From assembly GCA_027605045.1 (NCBI GenBank), contig JAQFWX010000139.1, forward strand, positions 1-64,000: DNA of 64,000 nucleotides, read 5' to 3'. The notes under the pieces are model-generated. The model was not told where the DNA came from, searched no databases, and saw only the letters and a program-made list of their open reading frames with translations. Origin of the DNA: Phallus indusiatus (taxonomy: Eukaryota; Basidiomycota; Agaricomycetes; Phallales; Phallaceae). Numbering within the stretch: position 1 is the stretch's first letter; each line of letters opens with the position of its first letter. Made by a program: the position numbers and the translations under genes. Shown here in pieces: positions 46,952 to 58,399 of this stretch.

Positions 46952-48416
46952 TCAATTCACTGCCAAGTACGGCCTTTCGCCGATAGTGGTAACCCTGTTT
47001 CCGAATCGAATTTCGTTTCCAACGTCTGGCCTAAATTTGGTTTGGTCATTTTCTGATAAGGTATCAATAACGCTGTTCACTTACGTGGCCGCATGATACG
47101 CAGAGCGGCTGTACAGCACCGATTCAGCTTGTTTCATTATCACTTTATCATGACTTACTTGTCCCAGATCGCCACATCGTTTGGATTCCACTTGTAGCGC
47201 ACCTGGATATCATGGTTTCTCGTGATTAATTGCAAGAAATAATCCTTTATTTGTTGACTCTCAACCGGATGCACATCGTTTATTTTTTCGCAGTGCAAGC
47301 CAACCGCAAATATGGAATTCAAACCCGTAACAGGGTTTGTCCGAACCTTCACGTTGGTTTTAGACGCTGTTCTGATCCAGTGTGTTCTCACACTTACTAC
47401 TGGGTGTACCGTTGCGAACTCGGTTCCCGAATTCAGAGGTGAACCTCGCGGTGACATTATCTCGTAATTTTCTCTCTCGGCGGACTTCACGAAAGCAGGT
47501 TGCGCAAATGTAGCCGTGAGCGTTTCCAGAAACTTCCTATATGTAGGTGAAATTCTGTCATATAGTGCTGTGCCGGAACACCAAAGCTGAAAGTCCTTCA
47601 TTAGCATTTTTCCTTGAATAATATTCGTTCTCGTGACGTACGGTATCTCCACCAGAAGGAGGAACGACCCTCATTATTAGGCATGAATAATCTGCTGGAA
47701 CGTGCTCAAACGTAAGGCTGAAACATGTTGGATCTCGTTATATTTTTCCCATAGCCAATGGTTCGCTTACTCAGTATGCCAACGAACAGCTGCATCAGTA
47801 ACAGTGCCATCAGTGCGATGTGGCATATCCTTGAGAAGTTTCATTTGTGCCCGATTGGAGACCACATATACTGTTTATGCATCAGCTTTTCATTATTCGA
47901 CACAAAAGGCGGTGTATTTTTTACCATTCCTGTCGAAGTTTCCCTCGTCGTCAACAGCTTCGTTGTCCTTAGACCGAAATTGAGGATGAACGTGTAAGCC
48001 TGACGATGATGGTCTTCCACTAAGTTCGCTTATAGTATCTACGAACTTCTTCTGCTCTTCCAGGGTCAAGTCCTATGATGGATATAAAGACACATTTCTA
48101 GCAGTTCATCAAGGAATATTATCCTACTTGATTGCGAAAGAACACTACACCCCGGAGACTGACTTGATGATTGTCAGACGCGAATAATTGAACATCAGGT
48201 CATATTTTGCATGCGCTTACTTATATATGCTAGATCCTGAAGAAGCTCTGCTGAGTTGGGTGCGTTCAACAGTTCTCTGATTTGCACATTGTCATATTGT
48301 CGTCCAATCACTGGTGTTACCTCCGTATACTTGAATTTTTCCAACGAACCTGAATATTTCAATGGTTCCAATAGCCGAGAGCGAGCTATTGCGTCTGAAT
48401 CGATAGCTGCCGGCAT
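46952..48416 (-). CDS. TauD/TfdA-type Fe(II)/2-oxoglutarate dioxygenase
   Basis: Nine exons can be joined in frame. The start MPAAIDSDAIARSRLLEPLK and EVTPVIGRQYDNVQIRELL are typical of fungal taurine/sulfonate dioxygenases. SLRGVVFFRNQ and LTLEEQKKFVDTISELSGRP follow. The iron ligands are VRWHTD (HxD) and the distal His in WDNRSAYHAAT. PVTGLNSIFAVG binds the co-substrate region and IGERP supplies the Arg that holds 2-oxoglutarate. The family releases sulfite from taurine or other sulfonates, or oxidises other small acids. The gene starts 345 bp from a divergent MFS transporter, which suggests shared control. One intron (51 nt, in frame, near 47345-47396) has no stop when retained. Confidence 0.88.
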
Positions 48417-48761
48417 CTTTCGGTTCGAGCACTGAATATACAGTACTTGGAGTGTACTAGGTAAACGGCTCTCTTGCTCACTTCTTAAATACGCACATTC
48501 CCATCTCAGGGAGATTCCATTACGTACATCCTTAATCTTTACTCCGTCTCTTTCTAACTTCCTTCGGTGGGGGTTATTGAAGTTTTCCCATACTCTGCGC
48601 TAAGAACCTCGAACAGCTGACTCATTTTCCTAGCACTTGGTTCGATAATTTTAGATCTTACGTTCACATTGTTCAAAAGACATTCTGTTTAAATAGTGTC
48701 ATATCTCTCAATTTCATACTGTTCGCGGTCCTCACAACTTGACGTAAAATTGTATAGTCCG
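48417..48761. promoter_or_regulatory. Divergent promoter shared by the TauD-type and MFS genes
   Basis: 345 bp separate the two start codons, which face away from each other. No convincing TATA is visible, and I cannot name an operator. Confidence 0.5.
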
Positions 48762-51279
48762 ATGCCTCTTGGAATCTTGGAAGATAACTATCTAAAAAAT
48801 GTACGTGGTTTATTGCTACACTTTCAAAAATTAGGTTTTTATTCGTCATTGTAGGTTCCCGGCACCGTCTCGTTACTGGATGTTCAGTCTGAGGAAGCTG
48901 GTATAACATTTTTAAAACACAAGAAAAGGTGAAAGAAAAAAGTCTTTTTATAGTTTCAAGGGAATAAAATTTGTTCTTCCAGCGTCGATTCACGTGTGAT
49001 TCTTGTCCCCCAGCCTTCTGATGATCCTCGTGACCCTCTAAATTGGCCTCGATGGCGCAAAGAATGTATTTTCTGGATTTTATCCTTTGGGGCTGGGCTA
49101 GTGTAGGTTGCTTTTGTTAATATTGATTGACTGCTAGCACTAAAGACACCAGAGGTGCTATTGGGCATTTACTCAATCCGGGATTCGTGGTACTTTCTAA
49201 GGAATGGGGGGTATCAGTCGACGTATGTCCCTCAAATATTTTACCAGTATATTCACATGGTATTAATTTACTTAATAGACTGTGGCTGCCACCGTAAGCT
49301 ACTTCGCGGCCGCTTTTCCCCTCGCTCAAAAAGGTTAATTTAGAACAACACATTGATTCTTGCTTTGGGGTGTATCATGCTCGTCCAAGTGAGGTGTTAG
49401 CGCAAGAACAACCCTCTTTTCGTTTTAATTCATCTTCTATATAGGCGCCGTTGGCAGTAAAATATGGTCGCCGGCCCGTGTATATCGTGGCCGCGCTAAT
49501 ACTATTTTGCTGTTCCATTTGGAGTGCTTTATCTCAAGGGCTCAACTCTTTCACAGCATCCCGCGTGTTTCAAGGGATTGGAGAAGCACCTTTCGAAGCC
49601 CTTGTGACGGCAACGATAGCGGATGTATACTTTGTGGGTAGCATATACATAGATATTGAGCGAGAACAAGGTTTAATTAATGCCAAACTTGCTTAGGTGC
49701 ACCAAAGAGGGTTAAGGACCGCTATCTGGAGTTTTGCTATTACTGCCGGTATTAACATAGGTCCTATCGTGAATGGTTACATTATTGATTCGAGACTTGG
49801 GTGGAGGTTTTGTTTTTGGTTGGACGATCCCTTCCTTTCTGGTTCAAGCCTCAGACTAATCACCTCGTGAAAGGCTGATCACAATTGCGTTTGGTTTCCT
49901 ATTAGCTGGAATTGTTTTCTTTGTTCCGGAAACGACTGTACGTTATTCTAGTATTAAATTGACACATTATTTTCACGCTTCAGGTAGTATGATCGAGATA
50001 GCAAATTTGAAACGGACATTAAACCTGGAACTCTTTCTGGTCCAGCCCTCGAAAACGATGTGAAAAAAAGCTTGGACGAAAAGGCTGATTCGGAACCTGT
50101 AACTATGACTGTGGAAGTCCCAAAAAGAAAATTTATCCAGGAACTATCTCCATGGAATGGATACGTACATCGTGACAATCTGTTCAAGCTCTTTTTGAGG
50201 CCTCTCCCATTCCTTTTCAGTCCGGTTGTATGGTACGGGATTTTCATTTGTAAGTCAAAAGTCTATCCCGGATATGGAGCACTTACTGAAGAAAACAACA
50301 GACGGATTAACGGTTGTTTGGTAACTCATTGCCCTGTTTATGAGGGGTCAACATACATATATGATGTGATTAATAGGCTAGACGTGTTGAATGTGATCAC
50401 TACGACCGTCTTTTCTCTTCCTCCGTATCGTTTCAGGTACTTGTTTTTCTCGTTTTACAAGAACTGGTCAGTGATGAGCGTAGCGCATCGCAAACTGGGC
50501 TAGTTTCCATCGGACCACTCATTGGATCGATAGTGGCGGCTGTAATTTCTGGACCGTACGTATTTGCGTTTTTAGTTTTGTCTTTTGATAACTGAATTGT
50601 GCGATTGTCCGGTTAGATTATGTGATTACGCAACAACAGAATTTGCAAGAAGGAATAACGGCATATATGAACCAGAATCGCGACTGTTTTTGCTGATACC
50701 AATGTTCATCCTTCAAGTGTTCGGTATGAAAATTTGCATGGCTTGCTGAATGAATGGTGTCTGAATCAACGCTAAGGATATATGGGTTGGGCTTTGATGG
50801 CGCCGCATGATGTTCATTGGAGTATGTTATCTAGTTGAGCTTTTTTGGCGTATCCTAACCAGATTTTTTAGTGGGCCCTGTGATGATGTTTACCATCATC
50901 AATGTTGGTCAAGGGATCGGCACTACTGGCGCGGTCGCGTATATTATTGATGTGCACCGAAAAAATGCCGCTGAATGCTTTGCTCTTATAAATTTTGTCA
51001 AGGATGTTATTTTATACGGCTTCGCGAGATTCGCGAATAGTTGGGTAGCGGATATGGTAATTCTAGCATTCTGTTTGACAGAATTCTATCGTGTTTAACT
51101 TCTTTTTCAGGGTGTACTACGCACTTTCGGAATTCTCGCTGGGTTGTCTGCTCTATGCATAATGACTACCATCCCTATGGTAATTATTCTTCTCGATTGA
51201 GTTCAAGTAGACTGATTTGAGTTTTTAGTATATATATGGTAAACGCGCGAGGAGTTTCGTAGCTAGGCATCATCGGTGA
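48762..51279 (+). CDS. MFS transporter (DHA1-like, fungal)
   Basis: About fourteen short exons, joined by phase, read MPLGILEDNYLKN|VPGTVSLLDVQSEE, then VILVPQPSDDPRDPLNWPRW (a hallmark of fungal MFS drug/metabolite transporters). Next come VKYGRRPVYIVAALILF (motif A-like), ASRVFQGIGEAPFEALV, GWRFCFWLITIAF and VFFVPETTYDRD. After a central loop of charged residues come FSLPPYRFSASQTGLVSIGP, GPVMMFTIINVGQGIGTTGA and LAGLSALCIMTTIPM, ending SFVARHHR. Twelve membrane segments are expected. An apparent frame break near 49330 disappears if GTAAGC...TTTAG (49294-49342) is taken as an intron. The divergent dioxygenase next door hints at uptake of its substrate. Confidence 0.88.
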
Positions 51280-51491
51280 GAAAACCATATCGTAATCTCT
51301 TGTTCATCCGTGATAGCCTCGCTAATCTTTGACCAGCCTATTTCTGATTCAGTGATTCAGGTCGTATATAATATATAATAGCCGAGGTCTTCTGCTTGTC
51401 ATCCATCACCGTTTCGGATGTACCGGTTGACCCCCTTAAGATAAAAAATAACACGGTGTATTTTTAACAATCCTTGATTAAGATTAGATAG
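51280..51491. other. 3' flank of the MFS gene
   Basis: AT-rich, no gene. Confidence 0.4.
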
Positions 51492-51493
51492 TA

Positions 51494-51511
51494 CAGTAGA
51501 ACCTCTAATAA
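51494..51511 (+). repeat. Left terminal inverted repeat of pogo-type MITE
   Basis: 18 bp, CAGTAGAACCTCTAATAA, preceded by TA. Confidence 0.9.
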
Positions 51512-51950
51512 TTCATACCCCTCCGTGGACACCCCAAACTATGCACTATCAGAGGGTATGACTGACTCGAATTCGGCAACCCCCGAAATCCAATCGGGTA
51601 GCTTGTACTTTAGACGCCTACTAAGGTAACATACACTTTAACCGTACGCGGACTCGTTACATGAGCAACAAATCACTCGCCGCAACTTGCCAATAGGCCA
51701 ATTCCAACATTAAAGTCGGGATGGAACCTTTTTTGATCTAAAGATAGTTGATTTTGGTCAAATTTATGACCCTAAAACCCAAAATAAGGCATAATTTGCA
51801 TGTCCACCCTATGCCGTTTTTTTGGCCGGGGGGTATGAATTAAGAGGTATTGGAGGAACTATGAACTTTTGGTCCAAATCCCCGCCTACCAACTCGGGAG
51901 ACGGCAATTTCTATGACTTATTGGAGGCTATGAATTATGAGACGTATGCG

Positions 51951-51968
51951 TTATTAGAGGTTCTACTG
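51951..51968 (-). repeat. Right terminal inverted repeat of pogo-type MITE
   Basis: Exact inverted copy of 51494-51511, followed by TA. Confidence 0.9.
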
Positions 51969-51970
51969 TA

Positions 51971-52298
51971 TATAAATATCGTGGACATTGCCAGCTCTTT
52001 CAACAAAGGATGCGGCGTATTACTCTTGGAGTATCGATAGATCGCAGACGTTCTCGGCTCAATCTCTTTCTAGTATGCATATAAGGAGTGAAAAAAAAAT
52101 TGAATTGAGAGCTATATAATGTCGGAAATGTCTTCGTACCAATTCATTCGCGAAAAGAAGGGTTTCAATGAAGGCCGTAAGCATCGCAAACTCACAAATT
52201 GTCACGGTTGCATGTGGACGTGACACGTGACACAGAAAAGCGCTCAATGTGAGCCTTTTGAGGCAACGAAACTTGTCATTACACCGTCTGCTGCTCTA
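51971..52298. other. Promoter side of the Cys-rich membrane protein gene
   Basis: No gene recognised. A TGACACGTGACAC near 52219 contains a CACGTG E-box-like palindrome. Confidence 0.35.
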
Positions 52299-53663
52299 AT
52301 GTTTTCTCAACTCCCGCTCCTTTTTGTTTTGTTTTCTCGGACACTTGTTTATGCCGCCGACACAAAAAATCTCAATGGAAATTGCTCACAGGCACACAAT
52401 CAACTGGAGATCGGCACATATGAGCTCATAGGGGACTGTGGTGATACCCAATTCTGCAACAATTCAGGATTCTGTCAAGACAAAGGCTGTCGAAAAGATG
52501 AATTTCCCTTGGGCTATCCTCAAGGTGCTGATCTTCCCCCAAAATGTCCCCTTGGTGAATTTTGTCCCGACGAAGGCGATGCTTGTCAGGCCCTTCTCCC
52601 CGTCGGAAGCCCATGTCAATTAAATAGAGATGGTCTGTTCAAAATTTCAGCAAATTATCTCAGATCATGCAGATATTGAATGGCTTCTTAGATGAATGTG
52701 CGCCTCCCCCCAATTTCAAGGAACTTGCAGACAAGAATTTCAACCATAACGGCAGTGTCTGCCTTAACTTCCAATGCTTGTAAATATATCTTCTCATACC
52801 AATGATTTTTTTACACTAAAATGTAACAAGCTGGGCCAACGTAACTATAAACCAACCCTGTGTCGTAGAGCAGATGCCATATACCGCGTTCGGACCCAAC
52901 AATGAAGAATTTATTTATGTCGTGTCCCGGTAGGTGCTATTTTTTTCCAACCTCATCCTCACATTCAATTATATTCTCGCTTGTAGTGGAAATTGTGTTA
53001 CCGGTTTGTACTGCGATGCGTCGCAGAAAATGTGCCTCCAACAAAAGCTCTTTGGGGATGCCTGTACAGCAGATAAGGAGTAAGGTTGTTACAGCACGTT
53101 GTTTGATAGGCTATTGATTTCCTTTTTAAGGTGTGAATCCAACAACTGTTTACCCAACCTCACTTGCGGTGTTTCGCCTCAAGCCCCTAAACACTTCGCT
53201 ATCTGGGTATACATTGTCGTAGGCTTGGGCATCATCGGCGGTACGTATGATCTTTATGAGTGACAAAATGCGCTAGGTGTATCATCATACTCTAGGTATG
53301 GTTGGGACCTTGGTTGGGTTATACCTTGTGCACAGAAGAACTCGTGAGGAAGAACGTGAGAAGCGTACTCAATATTGGCGCGAGCAGAATGCCTTCCGTC
53401 AAAATATTCTGCAGATGCGCGATACCGCCAAGGCATCTCTGTTGTCTCTTTCCCTTCACGGCAATGAAACACCCCGCTCATCTACATATAACCCTCGAGA
53501 ACACATCAGCTCAGAGGATAGCGGTATGGGTATTCTGCGCCGCCATAGCGCACAACGTGCACCTGAAGACAACGATCAAGAAAGCATCCATGGTGAAACA
53601 CCAGTCGTACTGAGTGCCGATCAAGAACATATGGGATGGGGTCGTTCTATACCCAGGAGATAA
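52299..53663 (+). CDS. Cys-rich type I membrane protein, function unknown
   Basis: The ATG at 52299 opens a signal peptide (MFSQLPLLFVLFSRTLVYAA). The exterior has about twenty Cys in repeated C-x4-6-C spacings: GDCGDTQFCNNSGFCQDKGC, CPLGEFCPDEGDACQALLPV, GSPCQLNRD|DEC, CLNFQCL, NCVTGLYCDASQKMC and CESNNCLPNLTC. One membrane span follows (FAIWVYIVVGLGIIGGMVGT, VGLYLVH), then a charged cytoplasmic tail RRTREEEREKRTQYWREQNA and a Ser/Glu/Pro-rich end at 53663. About six exons. The pattern of small Cys loops resembles surface or dickkopf/EGF-like modules of mushroom membrane proteins, but I do not recognise a named family. A receptor or wall sensor is possible. Confidence 0.75.
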
Positions 53664-53905
53664 AAGTCTGTTCAGATTTCTGTAAACGTTTCCTGGAAAT
53701 GGACAATATAGTTGGACGTTCGTTTCTTTGACAATACCGGGACCATTTCCCATTTATTCCCTGATCTCTTTTGTTATTTCCGTCTATACTATATCTTTAG
53801 AGATTTCCATTCGCTTTTGTTGCAGTGCCCCAATAATACCCACGAACCGTGTCAATTACATAATCCCACTGGTTGTTTAACACTGAACCAGGTTCAACCC
53901 TGACT

Positions 53906-54908
53906 ATGACCTCGTTGAGGGGTCTGTCAACTAACATACCGCATGAGCGACTCGCTTCCTCATCGCAACCGCCGTCTCCAAGTGATGAAACGGACATCTC
54001 AAAGGCTGTTTGGGACGATGCAGATACCGAGACCTTAGTACATTCAACACATAAGGGCAAGGGCAAGGCAAAGGAGCGAGCAGTGCATGACGCAGACGAT
54101 GATGATACTGAGACCCTCACAGGAGACTCTATTAAAGAGCCTCCCGCAAATTATCCTCCTATGACGGAAGAAGATATGGAGTCTAAGAAAGTTGAAGAGG
54201 TGCGTTATCCGGTCCTTTCTTGTTGCTCCGAGTTAGTTTTTGAAGCTATCACAGAATCTAAAACGCTGGGAAGTTCTAGAAAAACAAAGGCGGAAAAGAG
54301 CTAGAGAGGTTCGCTCCGGAAGCTCGAGCACTAATCTTACCGAATCTTTGGCGTCAGTCGGACGTGCTAGCCAGCAGTTCTTTACAAGTCGCGACAAAAC
54401 GACAACTAACACGCCAGACCCACAAAACCCGCACCAACTACTCAAAAATGACGATGATAGAACACCTCCTGAGCAAGATACAACGCTACCTCAATCAGCT
54501 CCCAATTCACCTAACCGAACACCTCGTAATTCTATTTTCCAGACAGACAACCCGTTTGAAAATCCTGATTACACAATTCCGGGCACGATCAGCTTAGACA
54601 GCCCGCCGCGAACACCGGACATAGCTAAGCAGTGGAGTGCTCGTCGGACGAAAAAAAAGGGGAAGCGGAGCCAGCTCACGCCGCCTCAACCGTTGGACTT
54701 GCCTTCACCAATTACACCCCTTGGTGCAGAAGATCGGCGCGCCCAATTGGAAATGGAAAGGGAGGAACGTCGTAATAAATGGTGGACGGAGTTACTTTGC
54801 GGTTGTCGTGAAGAAGGTGAAGAGCAGGTAAAGAATTCATTATTATATTGGAAAATATTATATTGAATTTGAATATTGTAGGCTGGCCGAACGAACCCTA
54901 TGGAATAA
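53906..54908 (+). CDS. Disordered protein with conserved C-terminal Trp/Cys motif, function unknown
   Basis: Exons 53906-54199, 54255-54827 and 54882-54908 give 297 residues. The start is the first ATG (MTSLRGLSTNIPHERL). The frame before it is open but has no ATG. The protein is rich in Ser, Thr, Pro, Asp and Lys, with an acidic DADDDDTETLTGD, a basic RWEVLEKQRRKRAREVRSGS and TKKKGKRSQ. The end EERRNKWWTELLCGCREEG followed by AGRTNPME looks conserved, because so many Trp and Cys in a disordered protein are unlikely by chance. The Cys-Gly-Cys could be acylated, which would fit a peripheral membrane role. Function unknown. Confidence 0.7.
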
Positions 54909-55309
54909 TAACCAGGATCTTCATTAATATTGCTCTCATGGACAGCCTTTCACGACTTGATGAACATTCTTTTTCGTTGATATTGCCACTCTTTACTTTA
55001 TGTCCTTTTGATATTTCGAACCCTCAAAACGGACGGTGTAGAATTATGATTCATATCTGAACTTTTCAATGTCTTCATTCTTTTGTCATGTTTTAATTAT
55101 CCTTCCGCAATACCCATCGTACTTTGTCCCCTGATGCATTTTGGAATCATACTTGTTGAGCACAATTCTATAGCTAAAAATGTATAATACAGAAGATTAT
55201 GTTATGTTATGCCTATAAGTCTGGAAATAATGAAGTGTCGTGCGGATGAGATGGTTGTATTGGAAATAAATACACGAAACAGAAAGCAACAAAGATCAGG
55301 GGAACAATG
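54909..55309. other. Convergent 3' region, no gene recognised
   Basis: About 400 bp between converging genes. No coding sequence is seen. Confidence 0.5.
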
Positions 55310-57112
55310 TCACCGTGTTTGGACTGATGATGATGCTGCCTGCCAGTTCCCAAAAGCCTCGTCAGTATGTGTTAAACCGGATCCTCTGGATCCTGGCCTT
55401 TCTTCGTTATCCCTATCGTCATCTTCATCGTCTTCTTTTTGAATCAAACCTGTATGTTCTGCGGAAAGCGAAGCTGTAGAAGGAACATATTTGTGCGATT
55501 CCCGCCGTCGAGGCTGTGGCGGCTTTCCTTCATCCGAAGTAGCATGAACGTTATTTTCATCATCGCTATCATCGCCTAACTGCCACATGACTTCTTCCTC
55601 CCCTGGCTCAGCACGGCGCAAACCGGCTTCTTCGCCGTCTTCATCTTCATCGCTAGCTAGTTTTTTAGTGGACGATCGAGACCGCTGCGATAGATTAGAA
55701 AGCTGGGTGGATTGCGTTGGTTCAGGTTTTTCAGGCTTTTTGTTAGTTAATAAAACCACGCCCCCAATTAAGACCACGACGGAGAGAAAAATGAGAAATA
55801 GATCCCAAGATTTGTAGGCATCCACTAAAAACCTTTGTAAATAACCGACTTTCTTGAGACCAAAGCGCGCGACCTACCTTCATCGTTAAATACTAACGAA
55901 TTCAGAAACCCGCTGGCGGTATAGACACCGTAAAAGACAGGGACTACCAAAGTAGAATCATAAACTCGCAATCCACGATTTAGACATATTATTTGAAAAA
56001 TAGCTGTAGAGGCCAGCAGCGCAAAGGTTAAGATAACAGTAAAATGACCGAACTAGAATCACATGTCAGGCAAACATTGTTTCAAGCAAAAAAGTGAAGA
56101 AAACATACCTGGTTTCCGGTATTTTGACGGCTCAAGGTCCCAGAAATTAATTTAACGCTATATTTTGTTCATGAGTATCAGTTATGGGTCTAAATAATTC
56201 TTGACCGTACCAAGCTTTGGCGAATACTAGAGTTCCACCCGCCAAACCTCCCCCGCAACACGCCCAGCCAATACCCAACGTCCAAGCAATTTGTTTATCA
56301 CCATGAGTACTTGTCCAGCTTTCGAGTTTATCATAGAGCCACTCCAAAACTCCTCTGTACTTGGCACGCACAGCGGCTATGTACCGCATTGGCCCAGTGC
56401 GTGATCGTCCTTGTTGCTGCGGTCCGCGTTCTCCAGAGAATGGAACGGAGGTGATGTCCGCACGATTAGTTAGAATAGCGTCTAATTGGCTGACCCAGAG
56501 ATATACAATGCACAGGGCGGCGGTCATCAGAAAGAAGAAGGTTAACCAACCACCCCGGCCCCAAAGGCGGTTCAAACGTGTAATATCCATGTCGGTCGAT
56601 AGACCAGAATTGATAGAGCCAAAGAGAACAATACCGATGACGCCAAATACGATTATTACTGTACCATAAATATCAGTAGATGTGACCGGTGTACCAATTA
56701 ACACGCTGGCGAAAAGGAAATTAAATATGAGCGATGTAGAGCCTAAAGGTGCGACGTATTCGGCGCGCATGAATTCGAGGGCCAGAGTGCTCCCTACTAA
56801 TTGAGATAAACTTTAAGCAAATTATAATAAGCAAACCGACGATATCCCAGGAGAAACAAGGATTAGGACATACGCATAGAGTAACATGCCCAATAACCAT
56901 AAAGGCCGCAGCCAGTCGGGCTTTCGTGATGATTTTGGAATCGTGGCTTGTCGTGAATGATCAAGTTTTGTGAGGTTTAGCCCTCCTGCATTCATGAGAC
57001 TTGCACCAAGGATAATTGCGAGACCAATTATAAAAGCTACGACGGGGTGCAGCGCATGAGAGGTTGGTGGTGAGTCTGAGGAGGGAACATCTTCAGGTGA
57101 CGATGTATTCAT
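55310..57112 (-). CDS. NIPA-family magnesium transporter
   Basis: The spliced protein has FIIGLAIILGASLMNAGGLN, the family core EFMRAEYVAPLGSTSLIFNF and FGVIGIVLFGS, and later GGGLAGGTLVFAKAWVKL. Then come CLNRGLRVYDSTLVVPVFYG, VYTASGFLNSLVFNDEVDAY and SVVVLIGGVVLLTNKKPE. This is the NIPA/DUF803 fold with about nine membrane spans. Animal NIPA1/2 move Mg2+ at the plasma membrane and endosomes. The tail after 55740 is a long acidic, Ser-rich cytoplasmic segment (EDEDGEEAG, DDSDDENN). The gene starts 195 bp from a divergent TMEM205-like gene. An insertion loop of about 90 residues (WGRGGWL to WTLGIGWACCG) between spans is larger than in animal NIPA. Confidence 0.88.
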
Positions 57113-57307
57113 TAAATAAAATGTCGAAATTCCGAAGGCAATAGTTTGAAATTATGGTATATCCTGTCCAAAGCCTATTATTTAGAGAATATAAAAAAGA
57201 TTCGAGCGAGGGTGTTCTCCCTCCGAGTGATGGTCGCAGTAAGCAAAAACTGAGGTCACATACGTCGTCAGCGTTACGTTACGCCGCTTCTCAACTCTGC
57301 AGCAAAC

Positions 57308-58006
57308 ATGATAGCAGGAGACACTCTAACTCTATCCAAGGCTTACGGCCTTATATCTGTCAATGGATTATATCTCATATCCTACTCTTTTCTCTTTGGA
57401 ATGTCGATATGGATCACCTTCTTTGGAGGAGTCATTGCCTTCCGCGCATTGCGTGAGTTCGGTCATATATCCTCATGCGCACTACTGGAAATGGGACTAA
57501 GCTGTTTACAGCTCGTCAAATGTTCGGCACTTTACAACATCGCACATTTCCCATATTTTTTATGCTATCCGAAGTTCTGTCTGCCGGATTACTTGTTCTC
57601 TGGACTTTGGGTCATCCGGAGGTCATCTTGAGCTGGTCGAATCCTCTCCAAGAAGACGTCGCTCAAGCATGGACACTGGCTATTGTGCTCCTGGCCCAGG
57701 GTTTGAATGACTGGGTTGTCGGTCCAATGACTAGCAAGACGATGTTCCAGCGCCATAAACTTGAGAAAGCCGAAGGGAAGAGCTATACCGACGAGGGGGT
57801 AACTTCAACGTTTTGTTCTTTTCATAAACCGAGAAGAAGTCTGACAATTTAATTTGTTTTTTTATCAGGTCTCAGAGGACATGAAAGCTTTGACGAAACG
57901 CTTTGCGATGCTTCATGGGATCAGTTCTCTACTCAATCTGTTTGCGGTTATAGCTCTGGCTTTCCATGGTCTTTGGATAGGGAATGTTGGACTGAACTCT
58001 GTCTAA
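57308..58006 (+). CDS. TMEM205-like (DUF4149) membrane protein
   Basis: Three exons (57308-57452, 57512-57798, 57869-58006) give 189 residues. It reads SYSFLFGMSIWITFFGGVIA, FRALPRQMFGTLQHRTFPIF, FMLSEVLSAGLLVLW, then AQAWTLAIVLLAQGLNDWVV, GPMTSKTMFQRHKLEKAEGK and RFAMLHGISSLLNLFAVIAL. Four membrane spans with the LP(R)xxFGxLQxxxFP and GPxTSxxMxxRHxxE motifs are those of the TMEM205/DUF4149 family. Human TMEM205 is linked to cisplatin resistance and its transport function is unclear. It is divergent from the NIPA gene (195 bp between start codons), so the two may share a promoter. Confidence 0.85.
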
Positions 58007-58399
58007 TGATGACCATCAACTTATTAAGCAATGTCTTATTTGTTATCGATAAACCAACAAACAATGTATGTCTATTTATATGACTCTACCATTGCCTCCG
58101 AATTGATTGGTTCATGGTGTGATCGTGAAATGAAATAAACAAACGAAGCTTCTAAACACCCGGAACAACTACACCTATAATAGTATGCCGATGCGACGCG
58201 ACGGGTCTGTTTTGAATCCAGGGTCGTGGTGAGGCCGGTAAGGACCAACGTATTTGTCTTCTTGTTCGACGTTTTTTGTCCACACATACCGTCCTCGTTG
58301 AGGACATAATTTTACGGACAAGAAAGTCCACAGCGTATAAATGACCGCTGTTTTTTTCCTTAACGAGTCCAGACATCCTCTGTCTGTCGCCCATCTAGT
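58007..58399. other. Intergenic, no gene recognised
   Basis: About 390 bp with short chance frames on the minus strand only. Confidence 0.45.

Larger units (their letters stand above)
51494..51968. mobile_element. Pogo/Tc1-type MITE (475 bp)
   Basis: Perfect 18-bp inverted ends at 51494-51511 and 51951-51968 (CAGTAGAACCTCTAATAA outward) are flanked by TA on both sides (51492-51493 and 51969-51970). Similarity continues inward with a shared CATAC. Ends of the form CAGTAGAACCTC are those of pogo/Fot/Tigger-type transposons in the Tc1/mariner superfamily. No transposase frame exists, so the element needs an enzyme encoded elsewhere. Sub-terminal motifs GTATGAATTAAGAGG and TATGAATTATGAGACG near the right end echo the left end. 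Confidence 0.88.

Noticed and set aside
49081..49140. Apparent splice-phase clash after GAGL in the MFS gene.
   Set aside because: Using the GTAGGT donor two bases further on (exon ending CTAGT) restores the frame into TKDTRGAIGHLL.
49294..49345. Apparent frameshift in the MFS gene between the codons for TVAAT and NNTLILALG.
   Set aside because: Taking GTAAGC...TTTAG (49294-49342) as a 49-nt intron joins the two parts in phase and gives a normal family sequence.
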